A DNA stretch of 64,000 nucleotides from Anisodus tanguticus (lineage: Eukaryota; Streptophyta; Magnoliopsida; Solanales; Solanaceae): assembly GCA_034509755.1 (NCBI GenBank), contig CM067547.1, forward strand, positions 51,177,859 to 51,241,858. Reading direction: 5' to 3'. Shown here one piece after another: positions 12,178 through 23,140 of this stretch. Under the pieces are notes generated by a model. That model saw only the letters and a list, made by a program, of their open reading frames with translations. It made no database searches and was not told the origin of the DNA. The translations under genes were made by a program, and so were the position numbers. Position 1 is the stretch's first letter. Every line of letters starts with the position of its first letter.

Positions 12178-12257
12178 GACTACTTCGTAACTTGTTCGAC
12201 TAATTTGTAACTTGTTCGACTAATTTGTAACTTGTTCGACTAATTTGTAACTTGTTA
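12178..12257 (+). repeat. four 20-bp tandem repeats
   Basis: Four copies of CGACTAATTTGTAACTTGTT (the first with two changes) lie at the left end of unit A. Unit B has a single degenerate copy at 14383-14407. Confidence 0.8.
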
Positions 12258-12349
12258 CAATCATAGATACTGAGTAAATTTATATGTCAAAACTGGGAGA
12301 GATAGGCTCACACCAAGAGTCATTTTTTTCACACACATTAACAACTCAA

Positions 12350-12421
12350 TCTTGATAGTTTAGTGGTATATCAGTAGGAGTTTTTAACAAAATAAATGTT
12401 GGTTCTATTCCCATCTCCCAT
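12350..12421 (+). other. tRNA-like SINE head in unit A (also 14769-14841 in unit B)
   Basis: TAGTTTAGTGGTATATCA resembles a tRNA A box, and 30 bases later GGTTCTATTCCCATC resembles a B box with one change from GGTTCGATTCC. The cloverleaf is not convincing, so this is more likely the 5' part of a SINE. It is conserved in both duplication units, so it predates the duplication. Confidence 0.4.
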
Positions 12422-12480
12422 CTCCAATTTAATTAAAAGAAATTTGAGGGACGACATTCAAGATTCTCTCTTTTTGTTTA

Positions 12481-12733
12481 CTACCTCCGTCCATGTCCAT
12501 CTTTGACTTGACACATTCTTTAAGAAGCAATAAATAAAATGATAATTTTACTATATCACTCCAAATTATTGTAAATCGTATCACTCATTGGGAAATGAAT
12601 TGAAAATAGTACTTAATAATAAGGGTAAAATATTTATAAAATGTTAAATTATCTCTTGATTTTCTAAACCGGACAAGTAAAAGTGGAGATATAGTTTTAA
12701 TATAGTGAAAGAAGTAAAAGTGGACGGAGGAAA
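12481..12733. mobile_element. Stowaway-like MITE, only in unit A
   Basis: Terminal inverted repeats are CTACCTCCGTCCA and TGGACGGAGGAAA, flanked on both sides by TA (12479-12480 and 12734-12735). Unit B has the empty site: CTCTCTTTTGTTTAGTTTTTTTCC near 14901-14923. Confidence 0.88.
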
Positions 12734-13134
12734 TAGATTTTCTACCTTGCTTTATTTCATTTTTATTGGGAAAGAGAACCATTTATACTAAAGAGGAACT
12801 ATTATAGTGTATGATTCAACGGCTAATAAGAGTAATAAGGATACAATCCTCGTGTCCAAGAATTCTTCGATTCAATAATTTCCATTTACATATTGAACTA
12901 CTATTTTTTACTTTAGATGTAGTTTAAATTGTAAACGTTCTCATAGATAGAACTATAGGGTAATAGGGGTTCCCTTTTCTTTTTTCATAGTATAAATAAT
13001 TTGAGGTGATCCCCTCAAATAAATCTTAATTTACACATAACGCATAAACAAGATTTTTTAAAAATATACTGATATGCTATATATATGAAAAATAACCACT
13101 AAGTCACATTTTTTTCATATATCAACCTCTTTTT

Positions 13135-13502
13135 TCAATTCACCTTTGAGCAATCAACATCACGACTAATCTTAAAAGGGACATTGGCACCACATTGCTC
13201 GGGGATACTAGCGGCACGGGTGACTTGATCATCGGTTGCGGCGGTGGCAAGATTCTTCACACACGAACATGCGCTCTGGCGGTCCCCAGTAGTAGTCGCG
13301 TTAGCAATAAGAGATTTAAGCCCGTTACAGCATTCTGTAGGCACAGTTCCACCAAACAACACATAAGAAGGCATGGGTTCAAGTCGTTAAATACTGTGTC
13401 ACATGTGATCGTCGCCCTAGCCGGTGGTGGTGCCGACACCATGCAAATGAGGAGGAAAGAAAGAAACAATTTCTTGTTTAGCATCGTAGAGTAACTGGCC
13501 AT
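13135..13502 (-). pseudogene. type-1 non-specific lipid transfer protein, one-base frameshift
   Basis: Secreted LTPs carry lipids in the cell wall and cuticle. The frame from 13502 gives a signal peptide (MASYSTMLNKKLFLSFLLIC..., cleaved after about ...PPARA) and the mature start ITCDTVFNDLNPC. Near 13366-13372 one base is missing from what should be a CTTCC(T)TAT stretch, and reading continues in the next frame as YVLFGGTVPTECCNG to DVDCSKVN and a stop. Across both frames all eight LTP cysteines (C, C, CC, CxC, C, C) are present and the length is normal. A single base change or sequencing error would therefore decide whether this is a gene. The twin copy at 15926-16271 is broken elsewhere. 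Confidence 0.82.
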
Positions 13503-13636
13503 TATAGGGGGGGGGGGGGATTCTTGAATGTATTGAAGAAGCTATATAGCAAGAGCATGTATTTATATAAGCTGAACTTTAATTACTCATTATTGATTAT
13601 ATTGTTCGGCTTCGCCTCAGGATTACAACAACAACC

Positions 13637-13731
<95 letters not shown>
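13637..13731 (+). repeat. TAA trinucleotide microsatellite
   Basis: An essentially uninterrupted run of about 31 TAA units lies upstream of LTP copy A. Unit B lacks it, so it expanded after the duplication or contracted there. Confidence 0.95.
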
Positions 13732-14463
13732 GCAGGAGAAAAATTAAATATAATGAAGATTTCTTTTTTATTCTTCATTGACCTGTTTTATTATTTTGTT
13801 TTGATTTATGTTTTTTCTCTTACAGTTGGCTCAAATTAACATTTATATGATAGTGTATATCGCGTGTTTCAACTTTCAACCAACAAAATATTTGATACAG
13901 GAAAATTGACTCTAATTTTTATCCGGGTTTATTCACGAGATAATCAATTACTTTCTAGTGTTTTTCTTAAAAAAAATTCTAATTGTTTTAGCCTTTTCTT
14001 CTATGCAATTGTGTTGGTCTAAATTAGAACATTAAGAAGATACAGTATTTAAGAGTGTATTATCTTAATTAGTAGGTATTATCTTAATTAGTAGTTTTAA
14101 TTTAATTTTGAGTTTTACCAGAACTATATATTATGATCTATATCTGATTATCTAGATTTCATTTTTTTCATTTGATTTAACTCATCCAGATTTTAATGAA
14201 TAAATTAATTTACAGAGTCTTGCCTAAATATAACAATTGACTGTAAAAGAATTTTAATAATGAGTTTAAATTTGCATATAATTTTTGGTAGTCATTGTAT
14301 GTGGTCGTTAAAAAGTTCTCCTTTCTAGATGTTCCATTTTATTTGATTCTGTTTTTGGTCAATTTTATTTTACACACTCCTCGACTAATTTAAAGGGTAT
14401 CTTGTTATAAGCATAGGTACCGAGTAAATTTCTTTGTCAAAATGGGGAGAGATAGGCTCACAC

Positions 14464-14735
14464 TATGGGGTCGTTTGGTACGAAAATAAATTTGTTGAGA
14501 TTAGTTATTCTAGAATTATTTCTTATTGAATGTTTGGTATGTTGTATTAAAAGTAATATACATTGAATAATTTCTAAAAAGAAGAAGTTTATTTACAATC
14601 CTGAAATAACTTATTCCATCCTATAACAGATATAAGTTATCCCAATACTATTTTTATTCCTAGGATAACTTATAAAAATTGCTAAATTCTTATATCATAA
14701 TTATTTTTGCTTATCTTTCCTACCCAACCAACCCT
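14464..14735. mobile_element. MITE, only in unit B (GGGGTCGTTTGGTACG type)
   Basis: It starts GGGGTCGTTTGGTACG and ends CCTACCCAACCAACCC, imperfect inverted ends of the GGGNTCGTTTGGT type. Unit A reads straight through (CTCACACCAAGAGTCATTTTTTTC), so the insertion is post-duplication. The flanks CTA/TTA suggest a 3-bp target duplication of PIF/Harbinger type. Confidence 0.7.
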
Positions 14736-14945
14736 TAGAGTCATATTTTTTTCTACACATTAACAACTCAATCATGATAGTTTAGTGGTATATCACAAGG
14801 AATTTCTAACAAAATAAATGTTGGTTCTATTTCCATCACCCCTTTCCCATCTCCATCTCCAATTTAATTCAAAGAAACTTGAGTGACCACATGCAAGATT
14901 CTCTCTTTTGTTTAGTTTTTTTCCTTGCTTTATTTAATTTTTATA

Positions 14946-15276
14946 CTCAAAGAGGAACTACTAACACAAGCTCCTTACAACAACATGTTAAATGACTGCA
15001 GATTCGTGCTGGAAACATTGCAGAGCCCACAGATTAGGCACACGATGAGGGAGGGGAATAAGGTCACACATGAACTGGCAGGATTCAGAAGGATTGGAAG
15101 AATAAATTATGAAGATGAAACAAGTTTTTGGAGTACTCCACCTGATTTATTTTGTCTGTTAAAAATAATGACTATTTTGAGGTTGCATCGTTAAGATCTT
15201 CCTCTGCTTTGTAATAACTCTTTACCTTTATTTCCTTAATGCAATTTCTTCGTTTAGCAAAAAAAAAAAAAAAAGA
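14946..15276 (+). mobile_element. 5'-truncated LINE with poly-A tail, only in unit B
   Basis: The translated part 14973-15194 (NDCRFVLETLQSPQIRHTMR, then EGNKVTHELA) resembles the C-terminal RNase H-like region of plant L1-type LINEs, where xxREGNKVADxLA is common. The copy ends in a run of 16 A (about 15259-15274). It is flanked by AAAGAGGAACT and AAAGAACT, a possible imperfect target duplication; unit A has the uninterrupted site at 12791. Confidence 0.72.
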
Positions 15277-15378
15277 ACTAATTATATGGTGTATGATTCG
15301 ATGGTTAACAAGGATACCATCATTCTTCTGTTCAATGATTGCGATGTTACATATTAAACTAATAGTTGTTTTTACGAG

Positions 15379-15664
15379 TTAATGGTCAAATACTCACTTG
15401 AATATCATTTCTTTGTGAGTTTTCTATCTGAACTATCAGATGTGCGAGTTTACTATATGAATTATCACTAACTATTTATCAAAAACAACATCAATTATCA
15501 GTCGTTTCCTTTTACTACATGAACTATCATCATTGATGTTGATAATTGGTGTTGTTTTGATAAATAGTTAGTGATAGTTCATATAGTAAACTCGCACATC
15601 TGATAGTTCAGATAGAAAACTTACGAAAAAGTAATAATTCAGATGTGTTTTTGAACATTACCTT
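15379..15664. mobile_element. near-perfect inverted-repeat MITE, only in unit B
   Basis: Arms 15416-15500 and 15540-15624 are complementary with few mismatches (for example ATCAGATGTGCGAGTTTACT against AGTAAACTCGCACATCTGAT). Weaker pairing extends outward to AATGGTCAAA/TTGAACATTA at the ends. The loop is about 40 nt. Unit A lacks it near 12902-12910. Transcription would give a long hairpin RNA. Confidence 0.8.
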
Positions 15665-15925
15665 TTTTTTTTACTTTAAATTGAGTTAAAAAATTGTAAA
15701 GGTTCTCATAGATAGAACTATATGGTAATAAGGTTCCCTTTTCTTTTTTCATAGTATAAATAATTTGAGGTGATCCCCTCAAATGAACCTTAATTTACAC
15801 ATAACCCATAAGCAAGAAACCAATTATTTTTTCATTTTTATACAATCAATATGCTATATATATGAAAAGTGTGACCACTAAGTCACCTTTTTGCGAATAT
15901 CAACCTCTTTTCTTCAATTCACCTT

Positions 15926-16271
15926 TCAGCAATCAACATCGCGAATAATCTTAAAAGGAACATTGACACCACATTTCTCGGGGATACTAGTGGCACAGTT
16001 GACTTGATCATCGGTTGCAACCTTGGCAAGTTCTTCACACACGAGCATGCTGCACAGTGATTGTCGCGCTTGCGATAAGAGATTTAAGCCCATTACATCA
16101 TCTTGTAGGCACACTTCCACCGAATAACACATAGGGAAGGCATAGGCTCATGTCGTCGTATACCGTGTTGCATGTGATCGCTGCCCTAGACGGTGGCGGT
16201 ACCAACACCATACAAATGGGGAGGATAGAAATAATTAATTTCTTGCTTAGCATTTTCAGGTCACTGGCCAT
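15926..16271 (-). pseudogene. second LTP copy, stop codon plus frameshift
   Basis: Starts at 16271 with MASDLKMLSKKLIISILPIC, a signal peptide like that of the neighbour, followed by ITCNTVYDD. The frame meets TGA just after FGGSVPTR (about 16098), where the expected first Cys of the CC pair sits. Further on a second frame carries the remainder (KVATDDQVNCATSIPEKCG to DVDC and stop at 15926), so at least one frameshift lies between. The last residues (SKVN in copy A) are replaced by a stop. Clearly a pseudogene, more decayed than copy A. Confidence 0.85.
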
Positions 16272-16586
16272 TGTAGGGATTAGAAGTTGAGTGATTAAAA
16301 AACAAATAAGAATTCTTGAATGTATTGAAGAAGCTTTGGCAAAGAGGATGTATTTATACACGGTGAACTTTGAGTACGTACTCCTTTGTTGTTTATTGTT
16401 CGTTCTCATGATTAGACCACTAGGGAGTACCGTATCAATGAGTGTATTATCTTAAATTAGTAGTTTTAATTTCAATTAGAGTTTTACCAGAACTATTATG
16501 ACCTATATCTGATTATCTAGATTTCTTTCTATTCATTTGATTTGACTCGTCCAGATTTTAATGGTTAAATTAATATACAGTCTTGC

Positions 16587-16775
16587 CTAGTGATCAATGA
16601 AATGGGTTGCACATCATGATGTCTCGTGTCAAAAACACTAGGTGATTTCTTTCCACATGTTCTAGCCTTGGTGGACAGGAGTACCTAGTACATGTTGTTG
16701 GTGGAAGGTGACAGATATCCCGTGAAATTAGTCGAGCACAAACTGGCTCGAACACCACAGTTATAAAAAAAATGA
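16587..16775 (+). mobile_element. 5'-truncated SINE, only in unit B
   Basis: Motifs ACACTAGGTGATTTCTTTCC, CTAGCCTTGGTGGACAG, GAAATTAGTCGAGCACAAAC and a final A-rich tail match the SINE family at 6753 and 38668-42614. It interrupts the unit B copy of sequence that is continuous in unit A near 14226. Confidence 0.75.
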
Positions 16776-17761
16776 GTTTAAATTTGCATATATCTATTGG
16801 TATAGTCATTGTATTTGGTCATTAACAAGTTCTCCTTTCTGAATGTTCCATTTTATTTGATTTTGTGTTTCCTCTAAATTAGGAACACCATAATTAACAA
16901 TATTGTCTAAATTAGGACATTTAACTAAATTAAGAGTCATTTAGGATTTAGATTTCCTTACTTCATTTGATTTTATGATTCATCTGGATTTCATAGCTTA
17001 AAATTTGGTGCCTTGACTTAGTTGAATTCTACTCCAAATGAAATTAAAACTACTAATTAAGATAATTCACTCTTAATCGAGACAAAGTTCAACTTAGGCA
17101 AGGCTCGAGCTGTTGGACTGACTGCATAGTCGGGCCTTTGTATTAAGTTGTTGGACTGACCGCATAATTAGCTACATGGGCTTGATTTAATTTACTTTGT
17201 GTTTTGTGCATCTTTAAATATTTTCAACATACACATATAAGTCATCATTAAAATCTTGACACTAACCTAAATGAGTAGATAATTCACAAAAAGGAAAGGT
17301 ATAAACAGGTATCTTACTAGCTACGACCAGAACTCGTGGGCCTTAGTTACATATCCTATAATTCATTAAAAAAATAATAAGAACAATACACAGAGGATTA
17401 AAGTTGTAATTTATTGCTCTAATGATTAATTTAATGAATAGTCATTTTTATTACATCAAAATTATTATAACGAAAAAATCATTCAAATTTATTTAAGTAT
17501 CATAAAATTTACTAAATTATTTTTATGATAAAAAATCATTTAATTTTACTTATTTACATTAATATTAGGACTTTACGTGGTAACTCATTTTTTAAAAGTT
17601 ATTTGCATTAATACTAGAAATGAGATTTGCAAGAAAAAATAAAAGATGATATGTTAAGCACACGAAGCAGGTGAAAAAAAAACAAGGAAAGGGTCCACAG
17701 AATATATATGAGTTTGCAATCTTCAGTCCCCACCAGCAATAGAGTCATTTATTCCAGTTTA

Positions 17762-18112
17762 ATGGTATGTTTGGTCAATTTTTTTTTAAAAGTGTTAATT
17801 TTTTTCATTAAGTGTTTATTTTAAAAAAAGTGAGGTGTTTGGCCAAACTTTTAGGAGAAAATAAGTGCTTCTATGAAGTAATAGAAATAGTTTTTTAGAA
17901 GCTAAAAAAATAATTTTTGTCCAAAAACATTTTTTTTAAAGTACTTTTGAGAAAGAAAAAAAATACACTTATAAGCATTTTTTAAAAGTTTTTTTTAAAT
18001 TAATTGGCCAAACACAAACTGTTTTTCGGCAAAAATACTTTTTTAAAAATGTTTTTTTTAAAAAAATATTTTTAAAAATAAGTTGATTTAATAAGTTTGG
18101 CCAAACATGCTA
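17762..18112. mobile_element. AT-rich fold-back MITE, family F (copy 2)
   Basis: It runs from ATGGTATGTTTGGTCAA to TTGGCCAAACATGCTAT. Internal inverted motifs match copy 1 (GTGTTTGGCCAAACTTTTAGG; TTAATTGGCCAAACACAAAC). Confidence 0.75.
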
Positions 18113-18117
18113 TAATA

Positions 18118-18374
18118 CTCCCTCTTGTTTTATAATAAGTGGTATTTTTACCTTATGCCCCTTAAGAAATTACTCATTTCTAGAAAATTATAAGTGTTTT
18201 TAGTGACTTACCCCTAATTAATGCCTAAAAAGAAAAAGTTATTTAATGATTCTTGATTATATAAATAAAAGTAATTTTGGAAGAATAAGGTAAATTTTTT
18301 CTTAAAATCCTAAATCACCATTTATTTTAAAATAAAATAAAAATCTAAAATACCACTTATTATGAAACGGGAGA
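18118..18374. mobile_element. Stowaway-like MITE
   Basis: Left end CTCCCTCTTGTTTTATAATAAG and right end CTTATTATGAAACGGGAGAG form terminal inverted repeats; both flanks are TA. About 257 bp, non-coding. Confidence 0.8.
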
Positions 18375-18639
18375 GTACTAATTTTCTACTTCTTCTGTAT
18401 GTGTGCTTGTGAGGGAGTACTAAATATTTTTTGTAGAAGCCACCCATAATTGAGTTTTAAGTAATTTTATTATTTAAAAAAATTCATGTGATTTGTGTAT
18501 AATAATCATAGCACATCTGGTTTAATTGTTTGAAACTAGCTGATAAACATTAATGGTTAAAAAAACATTGTAAAATATTCACGTGTTTGGAGTAGAAATG
18601 CCGAAACTAATATAGTCATCAATGGTGTATATTAACACT

Positions 18640-18890
18640 TTTATGACAGTTCGGTGCACTAAGCTCCTGCTATGCGCAGAATTAGGGAAGGACATGACTA
18701 AAATGGTCTATTGTATGCAGTCTTATCCTGTATTTCTACAAGAGGTTGTTTCTTTTTCTAAAAATACACAACAATAACAATATACCCAATATAATTTTAT
18801 AAGTGGAGTTTGGAAATGGTGGTGCACGCAGACCTTACATCTACCTTTGTGGTATATAGATGTTGTTTTCGATAAACCTTCGGCTCAAAA
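18640..18890. repeat. SINE-like dispersed repeat pieces
   Basis: CGGTGCACTAAGCTCCTGC and GGTCTATTGTATGCAGTCTT are the reverse complement of the SINE at 32551-32700. The following piece (GGTGCACGCAGACCTTACAT to CGATAAACCTTCGGCTC) is a repeat I recall as very common in Solanaceae introns and flanks. A related, inverted piece lies at 19676-19805 (TACCTCCACGAGGTAGGAG). Confidence 0.55.
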
Positions 18891-21595
18891 AAATTATTTT
18901 TAGAATAGTCTTGAATTTCTTTTTTCTCAAATGATGAAATGATTCGTAGGTTTAAAAAACTAAAATATCTGTAAAATTATTTTTTAAAAAAATTAAAAAG
19001 TAATGATGAATAACAGGAATCAAATGGATCGAAGAGGGAGCTAGGCTAGGAATTTCGTTTTGAGAAGAATATTTTGAAAATTATAGAAAAAATAGTAAAA
19101 GTTTGATCAAAACAAAATATTTATAAGCAAAAATTTATAAATTGGACTATTGGAGGGTCACTAACTCATTTTTATTTATAAGTATTTTTAAAAAACATCA
19201 ATGCGTAAATAAATAAATAAATAAATAATTGATTCGACGAACATATATATTTTCTTGAACGACATTATAAGAAGCTCGTAGGTCAGGTTCCATGACCCTA
19301 AATCACTTGGAAACGGAATTTACGCTTCCCTCCTTTCTTCTCCTATACATTAAACTTGTGGATAATTATTGAATTCTTTATTTTATTCCATTAATTAGTT
19401 AATTATTTTTATAATAAGAAAAGTCATCCAATTTTATATAAAATACCACAAAAATCCCTGAACCCATCTTAACAAAAGATATACTCAATTTTGCATATGT
19501 AATACAGTATTAGAGAAAGTTATTTGGAGAAAGTAAATAAAATAATTTCTACTATTTAAGCTAAGTTGAATAATTTCTTGTAAAGAAAATTATTTAAGGA
19601 CTTTTTTTTTATCCTTATGCAGGCATTGAATAACTTTTTAATTATAAAATATAACTAAAATTACTTTGATATGCATTACTTGAGTTGGGGTCTTTCGAAA
19701 ACAATATCTCTACCTCCACGAGGTAGGAGTAAGCTAGATCTAGGTAACTCTACCCGGCCCTTCTCAAATCACACCTGTAAAATTAGATTGAGTATGTTGT
19801 TACAATATAATTTTTAAAAATAAATTTATAAAAAAATATCTATCAAATTAACCCCTCTATTTAGGGGTAGGAGTTCGAGTAGTTCGGATTGGATATGAAA
19901 CTTCAATTTTCAATTTTCGAATTCAAGGAACTTTTAAAATTCAAATCCAATTCAATTAAGTTCGGACTTGATTGATTTTCTCAAGTTCAATTTTTCATTA
20001 ATCGGTTTGATTATTTAATTAATTTTTCGATTTTAAGTTTATAAGTTAGAGTTTCTTCTTACAAAAATGACCATTCTAATAAAATTTTCATATCGAATTG
20101 CTTTAATAATTTCTTATTTCCACCAATCTAACTAAAATGTTCATTAAAAAGAAAAGACAAACGGGTGCCACCAATGTTACTTCTAATTTTGACACTTCCA
20201 CACTGCTTACAGTATATCTAATGCAGACATGTCTTATCTAGAAATCATTGCTTATAATTTTGACACTTTCACCCATTAACAAGTCTATCTCATCGCGATC
20301 CGAATCCAAATATAATTAAATTTCAAATATAATACCTATTTTTTGAAACTTAAGAGACTCTCTCCGCCTCCCTTTTAATTTATCTTTCTTAATTACTATT
20401 TAAGAAATTAATATCTTTTTATCATAATTTTTAAAATAATAATTGATTAACTATCGTGATTTATGACTTTTATATAATTTCAAATAAAATTTTAATATTA
20501 GAATTCACATCGAATATTAATTAGTTTGATCGTCATACTGAAATAATAATATATCCTTCTTCATATAAATCCATACAAATTCACTGCTGTATTTTTTAAA
20601 ACTAATTTTAATGTATTATTTGAACGGATGATCTATCGAAAGGTAGAACGTTACGCGTGCATACTTCTCCTTAAACTTCGCCTATAAAATTACATTATTT
20701 GTTGTTATTATTATTATTGTTAAACTCGTCTCTGGTTCGTACTCCAAATTAAGTTACATAAACTAAATCGAAGAAAGTGATATTTTAAATCATATCAACA
20801 AAGGTTGTGGTAAAGTAATAAGTACTCATTCATTCTTAATCAGAAATTTTGGGTTCGAGTTCCTTTAGAATATGAAGTCATTCTTATTAAGAAAAGATTT
20901 ACACCTAATGTAAGTTTTTTCGGGTCACAATATAAATATCGGACATCGGTGGAAAATAAAAAAAAATTAAGTCATAAACGACAAGGGTAAAGACAGAAGG
21001 AAAGAGGAAGCATAATATTTTTCTGGCAAGCACCTCCACCAGCGACAGAGTCAACAAATGTAGTTTAATAACACATGTACATCTTACCTACCAACTTATG
21101 TGTGTGTTATAGATGATTGTGCATGCACGTGTATGTTTCTGCACCTCACTCGTGTCACGTGCATAACAGATTTATATTTCTATCAGTATAATCTTGACAG
21201 GTTTGGAATTTTAATTTATATCTCAACAACAATTTTAAGTTAAAATATTATAAGAATATTTGAATTTATAATAAAATTTATAGAATATAAAAATTGAGTA
21301 CCTGAATTCATAGATCGAAAGACTACATATCGTCCCCTAATTATTATTTATTCATACTTAGTGCATGAAGGAAGCAACCGATGAATTTGAAGGCAGATCT
21401 ATCATATTTGATTGGCTTTTAATAATTTAATAGTTCAACCAGTTTCACATAATTAGTGTATTTTTATATTAAAAAGCTATCAGTTCATATTTTGTGACAG
21501 TTTGTCACTCTTTTTGTGGTTCTTTTTGTCGCATAACGGATAGCTAGTGGCGAATTTAAAATTTGTAATAAAAGAATTAAAAAATATTAAAATAT

Positions 21596-21914
21596 TATTA
21601 AATATATATGTGATATATATTTATCATAAATAGTGTATATCACGTGTTGATCACGGTTTTGTAGATATTCAGTCCGTGATATACACACCGTGTATATCAC
21701 GGATGAGGGCAAATTTTAGGTATTAATTTGTTGTAATATTTTAGTGTAAATATGGTATTAATTAGTATTGTACACTTACCATAATTATAGGATTCTTGTA
21801 CTACTAGAATAGGGTTTAGGGAGTAGAATAGGAATAAAATTTCTATTATGGAAAATTATAAATTGTATATATACTATTTCTTTAATGAAAATAATCAAGC
21901 GATTATTTATTTCA
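21596..21914 (+). repeat. 5' LTR of copia element B
   Basis: The start TATTAAATAT corresponds to the TGTTAAATAT of the 3' LTR (TG mutated to TA); it ends TTTATTTCA just before the PBS. A TATATATACT box is followed by the GATTATTT terminus. It contains the palindromic GTGTATATCACGTG-type motif several times. Confidence 0.9.
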
Positions 21915-21926
21915 TGGTATCAGAAA
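21915..21926 (+). other. primer-binding site of element B
   Basis: TGGTATCAGAAA directly abuts the 5' LTR CA end, matching the initiator Met-tRNA PBS with changes in the last positions. Confidence 0.8.
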
Positions 21927-22075
21927 TCTAGGTTAATATTTTTTTCTCCCCAAATTTCCATCCATTTTTTGCATCGGTTTCCGAGCCCCCTTCTTTCGAT
22001 TTCCGTGCCCGTGGTGTCTTCCCTCTTCCTAAATTTTCTTCCAAAATCCCTACATCACGTCTTTGCGTTGCTATT

Positions 22076-23140
22076 ATGGCTAAGAACATATTTCACCCTA
22101 CCCTTACTGTTTCTAACATCAAGAATCACATCCCTATCATTCTTGAAATAGAAAACGTCCAATACGCGACGTGGACCGAACTGTTCAAAGTTCACGCACG
22201 CTCGCATCAAGTCCTCCATCACATTATTCCCAAGGCTCCCACGGCTACGGGAATTCCTAAACTCGATGATGATCCTCAATTATGGACGACTCTTGATGCT
22301 ACTGTTTTTCAGTGGATTTACTCCACTATCTCTACTAACCTATTGAAAACGATTATCGAACCAGACACTACGACGATGGATGCTTGGAATAAAGTACGTG
22401 ATATATTCCAAGATAATCAAAATTCTCGTGTTGTTACCCTTGAGCAGGAATTCTCCCACGTCAATATGGAAGTATTTCCCCAACGTTTCAACATATTGCA
22501 AAAGGTTGAAAGAATTGGCGGACAAACTCCGCAACGTTGATGCGCCTGTTACCAACGATCGTCTTGTCCTTTAGATGGTTGCAGGCCTATCTGAGGCCTA
22601 TAGTGGCGTCGGTACGCTTCTTCGTCAGAGCAACCCCTTTCCGCGGTTCTATCAGGCATGTTCCATGCTCATGCTCGAAGCGAGCTTGGCCAAGAAAGCG
22701 GCCATTGGGGCCCCTCCTGTCGTCATGATGACCGAGTCTAATTTTTCTCCATCAGTCTCAACAATTCCGGCCATAACCGCAACAACGGTGGCGGCAAAAA
22801 GGTCAAAATCGCAAAAATAATGGTAAAAATCGTGGCGGAAACCAAGGTGGAAATAACGGAGGTGGCAATAGGCCTCGGGGCCGTGGGCCGCAAGCCAACT
22901 GGCCGCAGCCCTGGGCCCCTAGCCGTGGAACTGGGCCCAACAACCCCTATTACCCGCCACATTCTTCTTACCCAAACTGGGCCCAATTTCAGCATTCCAG
23001 CAGGCCCAGTCCATCAGGCCATCACTGAAACCCGAGAGCCACTATTGGGCCGGGGCAGCCAACCGACGTGCTTGGGCCTCGACCCCATCAGGCCCACTAT
23101 GTCGCGGGACCCACCCCTACCGATATTAAAACCGTAATGC
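22076..23140 (+). pseudogene. copia gag of element B, frameshifted
   Basis: Starts at 22076 (MAKNIFHPTLTVSNIKNHIP). The UBN2-type gag helices run to about 22515, then frame shifts to LRNVDAPVTNDRLVL and MVAGLSEAYSGVGTL (22575). The C-terminal tail (about 22770-23030) is rich in Asn, Gly, Arg and Pro without a CCHC knuckle. Roughly three frames are needed to read it through, and stops (for example TAG at 22573) interrupt it. Confidence 0.8.

Larger units (their letters stand above)
12128..14356 (+). repeat. tandem duplication, unit A
   Basis: Unit A and the adjoining unit B (14357-16871) align from their first motif (TTTTACACACACCTCGAC versus TTTTACACACTCCTCGAC) to their last (AGTTCTCCTTTCT then ATGTTCCATTTTATTTGA). 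Shared landmarks in the same order are GGGAGAGATAGGCTCACAC, GATAGTTTAGTGGTATATCA, the lipid-transfer-protein gene with its promoter block GAGGTGATCCCCTCAAAT, and the downstream ATTATGACCTATATCTGATT-type region. Copy-specific insertions explain the length difference. Confidence 0.85.
14357..16871 (+). repeat. tandem duplication, unit B
   Basis: Head-to-tail partner of unit A (12128-14356). It carries four insertions absent from A: a MITE (14464-14735), a 5'-truncated LINE with poly-A (14946-15276), an inverted-repeat MITE (15379-15664) and a SINE (16587-16775). It lacks the Stowaway and the TAA array of unit A. Confidence 0.85.
16872..21595. other. gene-free AT-rich stretch with repeat remnants
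   Basis: I find no credible coding region. Recognisable pieces are the family F MITE at 17762-18112, a Stowaway-like MITE at 18118-18374, SINE-like fragments at 18640-18890 and 19676-19805, and a TAAA run at 19208-19228. Confidence 0.65.

Noticed and set aside
12350..12421. Possible functional tRNA gene
   Set aside because: A and B box-like motifs are present but arms do not pair well and the anticodon loop is unclear; more likely a SINE head.
13195..13494. 99-residue plus-strand frame
   Set aside because: Exact antisense of the LTP pseudogene, whose minus-strand reading has the eight-Cys pattern.
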